A stretch of 64,000 nucleotides of DNA from contig JAFMEZ010000002.1 of assembly GCA_017856455.1 (NCBI GenBank), forward strand, positions 24,848 to 88,847, written 5' to 3'. Shown in pieces: positions 45,341 to 54,273 of this stretch. Each line of letters starts with the position of its first letter. Within the stretch, counting starts at the first letter, position 1. A model generated the notes under the pieces. That model saw only the letters and a list, made by a program, of their open reading frames with translations. It was not told where the DNA came from and did not search any database. The position numbers and the translations under genes were made by a program. The stretch comes from Parafilimonas sp. Lineage in GTDB: Bacteria; Bacteroidota; Bacteroidia; Chitinophagales; Chitinophagaceae.

Positions 45341-46234
45341 ATGTGGATGTTGAGGGGATTGGTCTTGATTGTATTTTTTTATTTCTTGCCGTTAGGTACC
45401 TATAGCTGGGGATTCTTTGCTCATCGGTATATTAATTTTCATGCCGTTTTCTTGCTTCCCCCTGAAATGATTGGGTTTTATAAGCAGCATATTCAATACC
45501 TCACATCACATGCAGTAGATCCCGACAAGCGGAGATATATTCTTCCTGATGAAGCACCACGGCATTATATTGATCTCGATCGTTTCAACCAAAATGGGAA
45601 ATATATTTTACCTACAAAATGGGACGAAGCCGTTGACATGTTTTCAGAAGATTCACTTCAGGCACATGGAATTGTTCCATGGTGGATTCAAATCATACAA
45701 TTCAAACTGACAAAAGCATTCATAGAAAAGAACAAAGATGAAATCCTGAAATATTCTGCAGATATCGGTCACTATATTGGTGATGCACATGTTCCCTTGC
45801 ATGCAAGCAGTAATCATAATGGGCAATTGAGCAATCAAATTGGTATCCATGGTTTTTGGGAAAGCAGGTTGCCAGAATTGTTTGCCGCCAACCAATATGA
45901 TATGTTTATAGACAAAGCCTCCTATCTTAAGCAGCCACTTGAATTTATTTGGAATCGTGTATATCAAAGTGCAGCAGCTGCAGATACAGTTTTGGGTGTT
46001 GAGAAACAACTTTCAATGCATCAAAGCGATCAACAAATCTTTTCTTATGAGAAGAGAAATGGCAAATATGAAAAAGTCTATAGTGTCACCTATGCTTCAA
46101 AATACCATCAGGCTTTGCAGGGGATGGTGGAAAGGCGCATGAGAGATGCTACCCATGCCATTGCCTGTTTCTGGTATACAGCATGGGTTGATGCAGGTCA
46201 GCCTAATCTTTCTGAAATCTCCCACCCAAAATAA
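45341..46234 (+). CDS. Zinc-dependent phospholipase C/S1-P1 nuclease-like secreted protein
   Basis: 297 residues with signal peptide MWMLRGLVLIVFFYFLPLGTYS. The mature start WGFFAHRYINFHAVF has the N-terminal Trp and early His of this zinc-binding fold, and DIGHYIGDAHVPLHAS supplies the HxxxD-type ligands. Enzymes of this fold hydrolyse phosphodiester bonds in lipids or nucleic acids; which one applies here is unknown. Likely periplasmic. Confidence 0.8.
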   Translation: MWMLRGLVLIVFFYFLPLGTYSWGFFAHRYINFHAVFLLPPEMIGFYKQHIQYLTSHAVDPDKRRYILPDEAPRHYIDLDRFNQNGKYILPTKWDEAVDMFSEDSLQAHGIVPWWIQIIQFKLTKAFIEKNKDEILKYSADIGHYIGDAHVPLHASSNHNGQLSNQIGIHGFWESRLPELFAANQYDMFIDKASYLKQPLEFIWNRVYQSAAAADTVLGVEKQLSMHQSDQQIFSYEKRNGKYEKVYSVTYASKYHQALQGMVERRMRDATHAIACFWYTAWVDAGQPNLSEISHPK

Positions 46235-46278
46235 GTATATTCGCGGCACGTTCGAAAGCCTTACTGGCACTCAATTTT

Positions 46279-47346
46279 ATGATACACAATTTTAATGCTG
46301 GTCCAAGCATACTCCCACAAGTCGTTTTTGAAGAAGCCAGTCAGGCTATCCTCAATTTCAACAACACTGGATTATCAATTTTAGAAATCGGTCATCGTAC
46401 TCCATTATTTGAAGAAGTACTTAATGAAGCTGTTGCACTTGTGAAGGAATTGATGCAATTGGATGATCATAAGGAAGTCCTTTTTTTACATGGGGGAGCA
46501 TCTACACAATTCTTTCAATTGCCCATGAATTATCTATCAAAAGATAAAAGAGCTGCATATCTCGATGCGGGTGTATGGGGCACGAAAGCAATCAAAGAGG
46601 CAAAAAGATTCGGACAAGTAGATGTTGTGGCCAGTTCTAAGGATAAGAATTATGCGTACATACCAAAGGACTATGCAGTTCCGCATGAAGCTGTTTATTT
46701 TCATTATACTACTAACAATACGATTGAGGGAACTCAAATGCATTCGATTCCCAATCTCTCAATGCCACTTGTGGCTGATATGAGCAGTGATATTTTAAGT
46801 CGTGTGATGGATTTTAATCGTTTTGCTTTTATCTATGCTGGAGCACAAAAAAATATTGGCGCTGCTGGTGTGAATCTTGTAGTGATTGATAAAAAATTTC
46901 TAGATAAATCATCTTCTACCATTCCATCTATGATGGATTATAAACAACATGTTTCCAATGGATCGATGTTGAATACTCCACCAGTATTTGCGATTTATGT
47001 TTGTTTATTAACCTTAAGGTGGTTGAAAAAAATTGGTGGCGTATCAGCAATTGAAAAAATTAATCTGGAAAAATCTTCTCTGTTATATAATACTTTGGAG
47101 GCTAATCCGATTTTTCACTTGCCAGTTCCAAAAGAGGACAGGAGTCACATGAATGCAGTTTTCACTATGCCCAATGAAGCGTTGGAGAAGAAATTTAATG
47201 CTGTTTGCGAAGAAGCAAATATGGTGGGCATAAAGGGTCATAGAAGTGTTGGTGGTTTTCGTGTGTCTATGTACAATGCATTACCACTCAGCAGTGTTGA
47301 AGCATTGGTAGCGTTGATCAAAGATTTCTCAAATAAACACGCTTAG
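46279..47346 (+). CDS. serC: Phosphoserine aminotransferase
   Basis: 355 residues. NFNAGPSILP at the N-terminus, LFLHGGASTQFFQLPMN, and the PLP Lys in YAGAQKNIGAAG, with GHRSVGGFRVSMYNALPLSSVE at the end, all as in SerC. It makes 3-phosphoserine from 3-phosphohydroxypyruvate. The serA dehydrogenase gene often seen beside it is not here; DUF1015 follows directly after 11 bp. Confidence 0.97.
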   Translation: MIHNFNAGPSILPQVVFEEASQAILNFNNTGLSILEIGHRTPLFEEVLNEAVALVKELMQLDDHKEVLFLHGGASTQFFQLPMNYLSKDKRAAYLDAGVWGTKAIKEAKRFGQVDVVASSKDKNYAYIPKDYAVPHEAVYFHYTTNNTIEGTQMHSIPNLSMPLVADMSSDILSRVMDFNRFAFIYAGAQKNIGAAGVNLVVIDKKFLDKSSSTIPSMMDYKQHVSNGSMLNTPPVFAIYVCLLTLRWLKKIGGVSAIEKINLEKSSLLYNTLEANPIFHLPVPKEDRSHMNAVFTMPNEALEKKFNAVCEEANMVGIKGHRSVGGFRVSMYNALPLSSVEALVALIKDFSNKHA

Positions 47347-47357
47347 ATTTTTTCAAT

Positions 47358-48584
47358 ATGGCAATCATTTTTCCTTTCAAGGCGGTAAGACCTCAAATCA
47401 ATCTGGCAAAAGAAGTTGCATCACCTCCATATGATGTGCTGTCTAGTGATGAAGCAAGAACACTTGCATCATCTCATCAACATTCATTTTTGCATGTTAC
47501 CAAATCTGAAATCGACATGCCGGTTGATTTGAGTATTTATGATAAATCGGTTTATGAAAAGGCAAAAACGAATTTATCTCAGATGCTTGCTGATGGAGTG
47601 CTAATGACAGAAGAAAAAGCATGTTATTATATATACGAATTGATCATGCATGGAAGGAGTCAGACCGGATTGGTATGTTGTTCTTCTGTTGATGACTATG
47701 AAAATGATGTGATTAAAAAACATGAGTTTACACGTCCGGAAAAAGAACAGGATCGCATCAACCATATCAGCATTACTGGAGCCCAAACAGGAAATGTATT
47801 TCTGGCATACCGTAATCATCAATCCATTGATCAGCTGATCACATCATGGAAAGCCAACCAACAACCTGCATATGATTTTATTGCAGATGATGCCATTACA
47901 CATCGTATTTGGGTTGTAAGTGATGATAAAGTAATTCAAGAAATCACAGCACTTTTTCAGAGGGATATTCCATGCACTTATATTGCAGATGGTCATCACC
48001 GTGCTGCCAGTGCTGCAAAAGTGCGTAAGTCACTTGGTAAGGCAGCAGGACCAGAAGCGGGTAAGTTTTTGACCACCCTGTTTCCGGCCAATGAACTAAA
48101 GATTTTGCCTTACAATAGAGTAGTGAAAGATCTGAATGGGATGAGTGTGGAAGATTTTCTTAGTGCGCTACAAGATGATTTCACGGTATCACATTATGAT
48201 ATCCCAGTTGAACCTTCATCGCTCCATGAGTTTGGAATGTATTTAAATGGATTATGGTATCACCTCACAGCAATTGATGGAACGTATGAAGATGATCCAA
48301 TTGGCGTTTTGGATGTTACCATTCTTTCAAATAATGTTTTGGAAAAACATTTAGGCATCAAAGATCAACGTACAGATAAACGAATTGATTTCGTTGGTGG
48401 AATCAGGGGCTTGGCTGAATTAGAAAGAAGAGTTAACAGCGGTGAAATGAAAGTAGCTTTTAGTTTCTATCCTGTAAGCATAGAACAATTGTTCGACATA
48501 GCCGATAGCGGAAATGTAATGCCTCCTAAAAGCACTTGGTTTGAACCTAAATTAAGAGACGGACTCTTAACGCATTTGATTTAA
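47358..48584 (+). CDS. DUF1015 family protein
   Basis: 408 residues, no signal peptide. IIFPFKAVRP, VASPPYDVLSSDEA, RPEKEQDRINHI, YIADGHHRAASA and a C-terminal MPPKSTWFEPKLRDGL are characteristic of DUF1015. The family has an HTH-like region and no firmly known function, but repeatedly neighbours serine biosynthesis genes, as here. Its TAA shares TTAA (48581-48584) with the convergent acyl-CoA synthetase gene. Confidence 0.93.
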   Translation: MAIIFPFKAVRPQINLAKEVASPPYDVLSSDEARTLASSHQHSFLHVTKSEIDMPVDLSIYDKSVYEKAKTNLSQMLADGVLMTEEKACYYIYELIMHGRSQTGLVCCSSVDDYENDVIKKHEFTRPEKEQDRINHISITGAQTGNVFLAYRNHQSIDQLITSWKANQQPAYDFIADDAITHRIWVVSDDKVIQEITALFQRDIPCTYIADGHHRAASAAKVRKSLGKAAGPEAGKFLTTLFPANELKILPYNRVVKDLNGMSVEDFLSALQDDFTVSHYDIPVEPSSLHEFGMYLNGLWYHLTAIDGTYEDDPIGVLDVTILSNNVLEKHLGIKDQRTDKRIDFVGGIRGLAELERRVNSGEMKVAFSFYPVSIEQLFDIADSGNVMPPKSTWFEPKLRDGLLTHLI

Positions 48585-50383
48585 GGCTGCTGATCATCAG
48601 CATAAATGCGTTCTATTGCATCACCGTATTTTTCGGTGATGACCTTCCTTTTCAATTTTAATGTTGGCGTCAATTCACCACCATCAATGGTCCATTCTGA
48701 ATTGAGCAACTCAAATTTCTTTACTTGTTCAATATGATTGAACTGTGGGTTGAATTTTTCTACAATTGATTTGTAGAACTCGATCACCTTAGGATGTTTG
48801 GTCATCTCTTCAATGCTGTTATTGGGAATGCCATTTTTCTCACACCAATTTTTCAAATTCGCAAATGCAGGCACGATCAATGCGCCGGTGAATTTACGCT
48901 CAGGACCAACAACCATCATTTGCTCGATGAAAGGAGATTCCTTCATTTTATTTTCAATCGGTTGAGGAGCAACATATTTTCCACCACTGGTCTTGAAAAT
49001 TTCTTTTTTTCTATCTGTGATTTTTAAAAATCCTCCCTCTACCCAAGCGCCAATATCACCTGAGTGAAACCAATTCTCATTATCAATACATTCCGCAGTT
49101 AGATCAGGTCTCTTGTAATATCCCATCATCACATTGGATCCTCTACAGCATATTTCTCCATCCTCTGCCAATTTTACTTCTACATTTTTTATACCTAGAC
49201 CAACGGTGCCAAAACTTCTACCTTTAGATTCAAACCTGTTGACAGTAATAACAGGAGAGGTTTCTGTAAGTCCATATCCTTCCATCACTACAATCTTTGC
49301 AGCAGTAAAAATTCTAAGCAATCTAACCTGACATGCTGCTGCACCTGTTACAATGGCTTTTACATTTCCACCCAGGGCTTCTCTCCATTTTGAAAAGATG
49401 AGTTTGTTTGCAATCGCCAATTGAACATTATAGAAAACACCTTGATTTTTGTTTAACTCAAATTTATTGGCAACACCTACAGCCCAGAAAAATAAATTCT
49501 TTTTTATTCCTGTAAGCTCTCTTCCCTTTGCCATGATCTTTTCATACACCTTTTCCAATAGTCTTGGTACAGTAGTGAAAAGTGTTGGTTTTACTTCTTT
49601 TAAATTATCACCAACAGTATCAATGCTTTCTGCATAATAAATGGATACACCGATATACATGTAGATATAGCTTACCATTCTTTCAAAAATGTGATTGAGC
49701 GGTAAGAAGCTTAAGCAGCGATCACTTGAGTTGGCAACTGCTGAAACAATTTCTTCTACATTTAATACGTTCTCAACAATATTTTTGTGGCTCAACATTA
49801 CTCCTTTGGGGAATCCTGTCGTTCCTGAAGTATAAAGAATTGTTGCGAGCTCTTCTGGTTTGATGGAATTTTTAATGGACTTCAATTGCTCATGATCATC
49901 ATGTGTTCCATTATGCAACAATTCTTTCCAGTTCAATACACCATCAAGTTGATTGAAGGAGTAAACAGCCTGAACTGAAGGTGTTTTAGCGCGAACGGAT
50001 TGAACTTTATTGTATAACTCCTGGTCACTTACAAAAACAATTTTTATAGATGCATCGTTGAATATAAATTCAAGTTCATTCGGACTGATGGTAGGGTAGA
50101 TGGGTGTGAGCAATGCACCAGTTTGTTGAACTGCAAGATCGAGTGTTAGCCACTCCGGACGGTTATTGCTCAGGATTGCAATTTTATCTCTGCCTTCAAG
50201 TGTACCATCTTGATAACCTACTCCAATATGGAGTAGCCCCATGCTTAAACTATCCACCAATTGTCTTACTTCATTGGTGCTGTATTTTTTCCAAGTACCA
50301 TTTTCCTTGGCAGCAAACATGTCTTCTTTTGGAGAGTGCTCCAATTGGTAGTCTAAAAAGTCGAATAATCTTTTAGGTATCAT
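48581..50383 (-). CDS. Long-chain acyl-CoA synthetase (AMP-forming)
   Basis: 600 residues. ATP-binding P-loop LYTSGTTGFPKGVMLSHKN, YGLTETSPVITVN, WFHSGDIGAWVEGGFLKITDRKKEIFKTSGGKY at the hinge region. It activates fatty acids to acyl-CoA through an acyl-AMP. Length and motifs fit the long-chain family used for lipid synthesis or beta-oxidation. Separated from the upstream S9 peptidase gene by a repeat-containing spacer. Confidence 0.94.
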   Translation of the reverse strand: MIPKRLFDFLDYQLEHSPKEDMFAAKENGTWKKYSTNEVRQLVDSLSMGLLHIGVGYQDGTLEGRDKIAILSNNRPEWLTLDLAVQQTGALLTPIYPTISPNELEFIFNDASIKIVFVSDQELYNKVQSVRAKTPSVQAVYSFNQLDGVLNWKELLHNGTHDDHEQLKSIKNSIKPEELATILYTSGTTGFPKGVMLSHKNIVENVLNVEEIVSAVANSSDRCLSFLPLNHIFERMVSYIYMYIGVSIYYAESIDTVGDNLKEVKPTLFTTVPRLLEKVYEKIMAKGRELTGIKKNLFFWAVGVANKFELNKNQGVFYNVQLAIANKLIFSKWREALGGNVKAIVTGAAACQVRLLRIFTAAKIVVMEGYGLTETSPVITVNRFESKGRSFGTVGLGIKNVEVKLAEDGEICCRGSNVMMGYYKRPDLTAECIDNENWFHSGDIGAWVEGGFLKITDRKKEIFKTSGGKYVAPQPIENKMKESPFIEQMMVVGPERKFTGALIVPAFANLKNWCEKNGIPNNSIEEMTKHPKVIEFYKSIVEKFNPQFNHIEQVKKFELLNSEWTIDGGELTPTLKLKRKVITEKYGDAIERIYADDQQP

Positions 50384-50401
50384 ATGGCTATTGCATTAAA
50401 A

Positions 50402-50528
50402 GTTAACAGTTGACGGTTGCCCGCTAACAATATTTTCTTAATTCAAGATAATTCATTTTGTCTCAAAAAAGACAATTGAAAACTTACAACGGGTAAGCCC
50501 TAACAGTCAATGGTTAACCGTTAACCAT
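50402..50528. repeat. Heptamer-repeat sites flanking the S9-FACL intergenic region
   Basis: 50402-50418 reads GTTAACAGTTGACGGTT, identical to 34034-34050. Near the other end, 50510-50528 is a perfect 19-bp palindrome, ATGGTTAAC, C, GTTAACCAT. Both are built from GTTRACN units. The 164-bp spacer holds no gene. It lies 3' of the S9 peptidase gene and probably acts in transcript ending. Confidence 0.55.
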
Positions 50529-50547
50529 GAATAATGATATGTTTTGT

Positions 50548-52698
50548 TTACCTAACGATCAGCGCAGGCATTTCCTTGTTCAACAAGTTCTTGTAAATGA
50601 ACATGTTGTTTTCATTGGTTGAATGTGAAGATTGATTTCCTCCCCAACCATGTCGACCGCCTGGATATACCATGAATTCAAAATGTTTTTTTGCATCCTG
50701 CAATTTTCTTATCAACTGCAAACTGTTTTGCATGTGCACATTATCATCCATTGTTCCGTGATAAATTCTCAGTAATCCTTTGTAGCTATCTACATATGTC
50801 ATGATAGATCCAGCTGCATAGCCTTGAGGATTTTCTTTTGGAGTGTCCATGAAGCGTTCAGTATAGTGACTATCATACAAATGCCAATCTGTAACACTGC
50901 CGCCTGCTAATCCATGTGTAAAATATCCAGCTCCTTTGGTTAAAGCAAGTGAAGTCATGTAACCTCCGTAACTGAATCCTGAGATACCCACTCTTGTGGA
51001 ATCTGCCCCTTTAGTGCGCAACCATTTTACGATGGTAATCCAGTCCTTCAATTCCCAGTTGCCTAAATTCCTATGCATGTAGTTAACCCCATTCTTTCCA
51101 AAATGTCCACTTGCACGATGATCCATCGCAACTTGGATCAGTCCTTCTTTTGCCCACCATTGATTTAAGGGACTGAACTGCCAGCCATCTCTTACGGTGC
51201 CTGCATTTGGTCCACCATAAATATTAATCATCACAGGGTATTTTTTTGATGGATCGTAATTCAGTGGCCATGTAATTCTTATTGGAAGTTGAAATTTTCC
51301 ATCCTCTGAAGGGATACGAATGATTTCAGTTTTAGCGAGTGAGTAATCATTGAACTCATTTCCTTTGCTATTCCCTAACTCCAATATAATTTTTCCTTTA
51401 TTGTTCACCATTACCAATTGATCAGGTGTTTGGGCATTTGAATACCTCGAGATAAAATATCCTCCTTTGGGTGAAAGGTTAATGTTATGTGTAAAGTCTC
51501 CAAAGCTCAACCTCAATTGATTCTGTCCATTTAAATCAACACGGTAGAAATTATTTTGCGTTGATTCATGTTGTCTGCTGGTGAAGTAAATAATATTTTT
51601 TACTGTGTCAATCCATTCAATAGATGTGCCCCAGTTATTTCCAGTTGTGATTTGATTTTTTAAACTGCCATCCATGTTATGCAAATACAATTGCTCCCAT
51701 CCATCTTTGTCACTCTTTATAATCAAACCTTTGTTCGATGGTAAAAAAGTAATTCTTGATCCCATGTCATCAAGATCAACCCATGTTTTTTGAACTTCTT
51801 TGTAAAATTCTTTTTTGGAACCATCCGTTGTATTTACTGAATAGATGATCAAACTGTCTTGTCCTCTATTCATCCATTGTACCAATAATTTTGATGCATC
51901 GGGAGTCCAATATGGCATTCCAAAGTATTGATCATTTTTCTCATCAAAATCAGCCCAAACCAATGAAGTGCCTATTGTATTTGTTATGCCAACCTTTACA
52001 GCAGGATTTGGATCTCCTGATTTTGGATAACGGGTGTTCTCAACATATCCATGCTGACCAGTTTCGCCAACGATTGGGAAGAGCGGTACGTTGGAGTCAT
52101 CCATGCGCATAAAACAAATGGATTTACTATCCGGACTCCACCAGTATGATTTGTATCTGCTTGGTCTTCCGAGTATTTCTTCAAAATAAACCCAACTGGC
52201 ATAACCATTCAAAATGAGATCATTACCATCTTTTGTGAGTCGGTATTCAGTTCCTGTCGAAAGTTCAATGGTATATAGATCATTCTTTCTTGTGAATGCA
52301 ACCCATTTTTTATCTGGGGATAAGGTAGGATTGATTTCAGGGTCAGATGATCTGGTCAATTGTTTTTCTTCCTTACCATTAACAAGCAAAAACAAATCAT
52401 TGTTTCTTGATTGAACAGTTATTGATTCTACCGATTCTTTTTTCAAAACATCTTTATTCGATGGAATCAATTTCCCCGTTTTGCCATTTACAACAAAATA
52501 ACTGATGGCGGTATCACCATTTTCTCTCCTGCTGATCAGTGCTTGTTCATCATCTAACCATCCTAATACTTGTGGAAGTGATTGAATTAAATTAGGAATT
52601 CTATCACCTCTTAACATTTGATTGTCGGTGAGATTTTTTTTCTGTGCAAATACAATGTTTGCAAATAGCAATGCAACAATGAAGAATTTTACTTTCAT
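50548..52698 (-). CDS. S9 family peptidase (dipeptidyl peptidase IV type)
   Basis: 716 residues with signal peptide MKVKFFIVALLFANIVFAQ. An N-terminal eight-bladed propeller (DPP IV N-terminal domain, about 40-450) precedes the alpha/beta hydrolase domain with catalytic Ser in GISGFSYGGYMTS, Asp in GTMDDNVH, and His in PGGRHGWGG. It removes N-terminal dipeptides (often X-Pro) from peptides in the periplasm. The upstream M20 peptidase gene is 14 bp away, so the pair suggests peptide catabolism. Confidence 0.95.
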   Translation of the reverse strand: MKVKFFIVALLFANIVFAQKKNLTDNQMLRGDRIPNLIQSLPQVLGWLDDEQALISRRENGDTAISYFVVNGKTGKLIPSNKDVLKKESVESITVQSRNNDLFLLVNGKEEKQLTRSSDPEINPTLSPDKKWVAFTRKNDLYTIELSTGTEYRLTKDGNDLILNGYASWVYFEEILGRPSRYKSYWWSPDSKSICFMRMDDSNVPLFPIVGETGQHGYVENTRYPKSGDPNPAVKVGITNTIGTSLVWADFDEKNDQYFGMPYWTPDASKLLVQWMNRGQDSLIIYSVNTTDGSKKEFYKEVQKTWVDLDDMGSRITFLPSNKGLIIKSDKDGWEQLYLHNMDGSLKNQITTGNNWGTSIEWIDTVKNIIYFTSRQHESTQNNFYRVDLNGQNQLRLSFGDFTHNINLSPKGGYFISRYSNAQTPDQLVMVNNKGKIILELGNSKGNEFNDYSLAKTEIIRIPSEDGKFQLPIRITWPLNYDPSKKYPVMINIYGGPNAGTVRDGWQFSPLNQWWAKEGLIQVAMDHRASGHFGKNGVNYMHRNLGNWELKDWITIVKWLRTKGADSTRVGISGFSYGGYMTSLALTKGAGYFTHGLAGGSVTDWHLYDSHYTERFMDTPKENPQGYAAGSIMTYVDSYKGLLRIYHGTMDDNVHMQNSLQLIRKLQDAKKHFEFMVYPGGRHGWGGNQSSHSTNENNMFIYKNLLNKEMPALIVR

Positions 52699-52712
52699 AT
52701 GGATGTTTTAAA

Positions 52713-54176
52713 TCAATCTCTGTAATTCAAGGCAGGTTTTCTGGTTCCTAGTAATGCTTCGTATTTGTAATTACCTTTTTGTTTTACAAATTCATCTTTG
52801 GCTTGTTGGATGAGTGCTGGCTTAGAAAAAAGATCTATAGCAGTCATTGCCATTGTCTTTGCAGCTACATTCATTCCTTTCGTGCCAATCTCAGTACCGC
52901 CACATGCAACAGCTTGCCAGCTATGTGCAGGAGTGCCTGGTGCCCAAGTTGCAGCTCTTAAACCAACAGTTGGAACAGCATAGCTTACATCACCAACATC
53001 AGTTGATCCCCCACCTGCATCTGATTCAATTTTCAATGGTTTGATTTTTTCTGCTTCTTCAACTGAAGGATACTTGAAAGTAAAACTGCTTTGAATTTTT
53101 TCAGCAAATGCTTTTTCTTCAGCTGTATATTTTATTCCCCCAACATTTTCTAGGTTTTTTTGCATCACTTCAGCTAGTGATCTGTTCAACAGCAAATCGT
53201 GTGTTCCGCCAATGATTTCATAATCCATTTTTGTTTCAGTTCCCAATGCTGCTGCTTGGGCTGCATTGACAACTCTGTTAAAAATCTGTTTTACCTGTTC
53301 ACGTTTTGGATGACGTACATAATAATATACCTCTGCAAAATCTGGAACAACATTTGGTGCTTTTCCGCCATTGGTAATCACGTAGTGAATTCTTGTTTCC
53401 TGTGGGATATGTTCTCTCATCAGATTCACCATGTAGTTCATCGATTCAACAGCATCCAATGATGAACGTCCATTTTCCGGTGATCCAGCAGCATGTGCAG
53501 AGAGTCCGTAGAACCTGAATTTCGCAGAACTATTGGCCAATGCGCTTGTCATGGTAACACCATTTTCATTTCCAGGATGCCAGTGAATGACTGCATCGAC
53601 ATTATTAAACAAGCCAGCGCGTACCATGTATACTTTTCCTGAGCCGCCTTCTTCAGCGGGACAGCCATATACTTTGATGGTGCCAGTTAGTTTTTTTTGT
53701 TCTATTAATTTTTTGATTTCTATACCAGCAGCAACCGAAGCAGTTCCAAACAAATGATGCCCGCATCCATGTCCACCTGGTTTCCCTGCAATTCCTTTTT
53801 TCTCTGGCACTGCTTCCTGGGCCAAGCCAGGTAATGCATCAAATTCAGCCAGGATGCCGATTACGGGCTGACCAGATCCGTAAGTTGCAACAAATGCAGT
53901 GGGTATTTCTGCAACGCCAGACTCCACTGTGAAACCTTCTTTTTTCAACGTTTCTTGCAATAACGCGGAACTTTTTACTTCCTTGTATCCCAACTCCGCA
54001 TGCCCCCATATCTGAAGAGCGATATTCTTATACTGTTCATAGCTGTTTTGCAGGTTTTGGACTGCAATTGTTTTTAAACCTTCCTCAGGAGCGGGAACAA
54101 CTTTTTTCTTTTGTGCAATTGCTGAAAAAGAGAGCAGCATCATACATACTGCGGTAATTATACTCGTTGGTTTCAT
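52713..54176 (-). CDS. Secreted M20 family amidohydrolase (AbgB-like)
   Basis: 487 residues with signal peptide MKPTSIITAVCMMLLSFSAIAQ. M20 metal-site segments: GHGCGHHLFGTASVAAG, CPAEEGGSGK and DAGGGSTDVGDVSYAVPT; a dimerisation domain lies in the middle (SAHAAGSPENGRSSLDAVE). It resembles AbgB/IAA-amino-acid hydrolases that cleave N-acyl amino acids or p-aminobenzoyl-glutamate. First gene of the M20-S9 pair. Confidence 0.93.
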   Translation of the reverse strand: MKPTSIITAVCMMLLSFSAIAQKKKVVPAPEEGLKTIAVQNLQNSYEQYKNIALQIWGHAELGYKEVKSSALLQETLKKEGFTVESGVAEIPTAFVATYGSGQPVIGILAEFDALPGLAQEAVPEKKGIAGKPGGHGCGHHLFGTASVAAGIEIKKLIEQKKLTGTIKVYGCPAEEGGSGKVYMVRAGLFNNVDAVIHWHPGNENGVTMTSALANSSAKFRFYGLSAHAAGSPENGRSSLDAVESMNYMVNLMREHIPQETRIHYVITNGGKAPNVVPDFAEVYYYVRHPKREQVKQIFNRVVNAAQAAALGTETKMDYEIIGGTHDLLLNRSLAEVMQKNLENVGGIKYTAEEKAFAEKIQSSFTFKYPSVEEAEKIKPLKIESDAGGGSTDVGDVSYAVPTVGLRAATWAPGTPAHSWQAVACGGTEIGTKGMNVAAKTMAMTAIDLFSKPALIQQAKDEFVKQKGNYKYEALLGTRKPALNYRD

Positions 54177-54273
54177 GCGAAGAATTTTAGGTACACAATT
54201 TAACGGCTAATCCTTACATTTATACATCGACAATTGAATTTTTATCGTCCAGCCTTCATTTAAAACCAATTAT

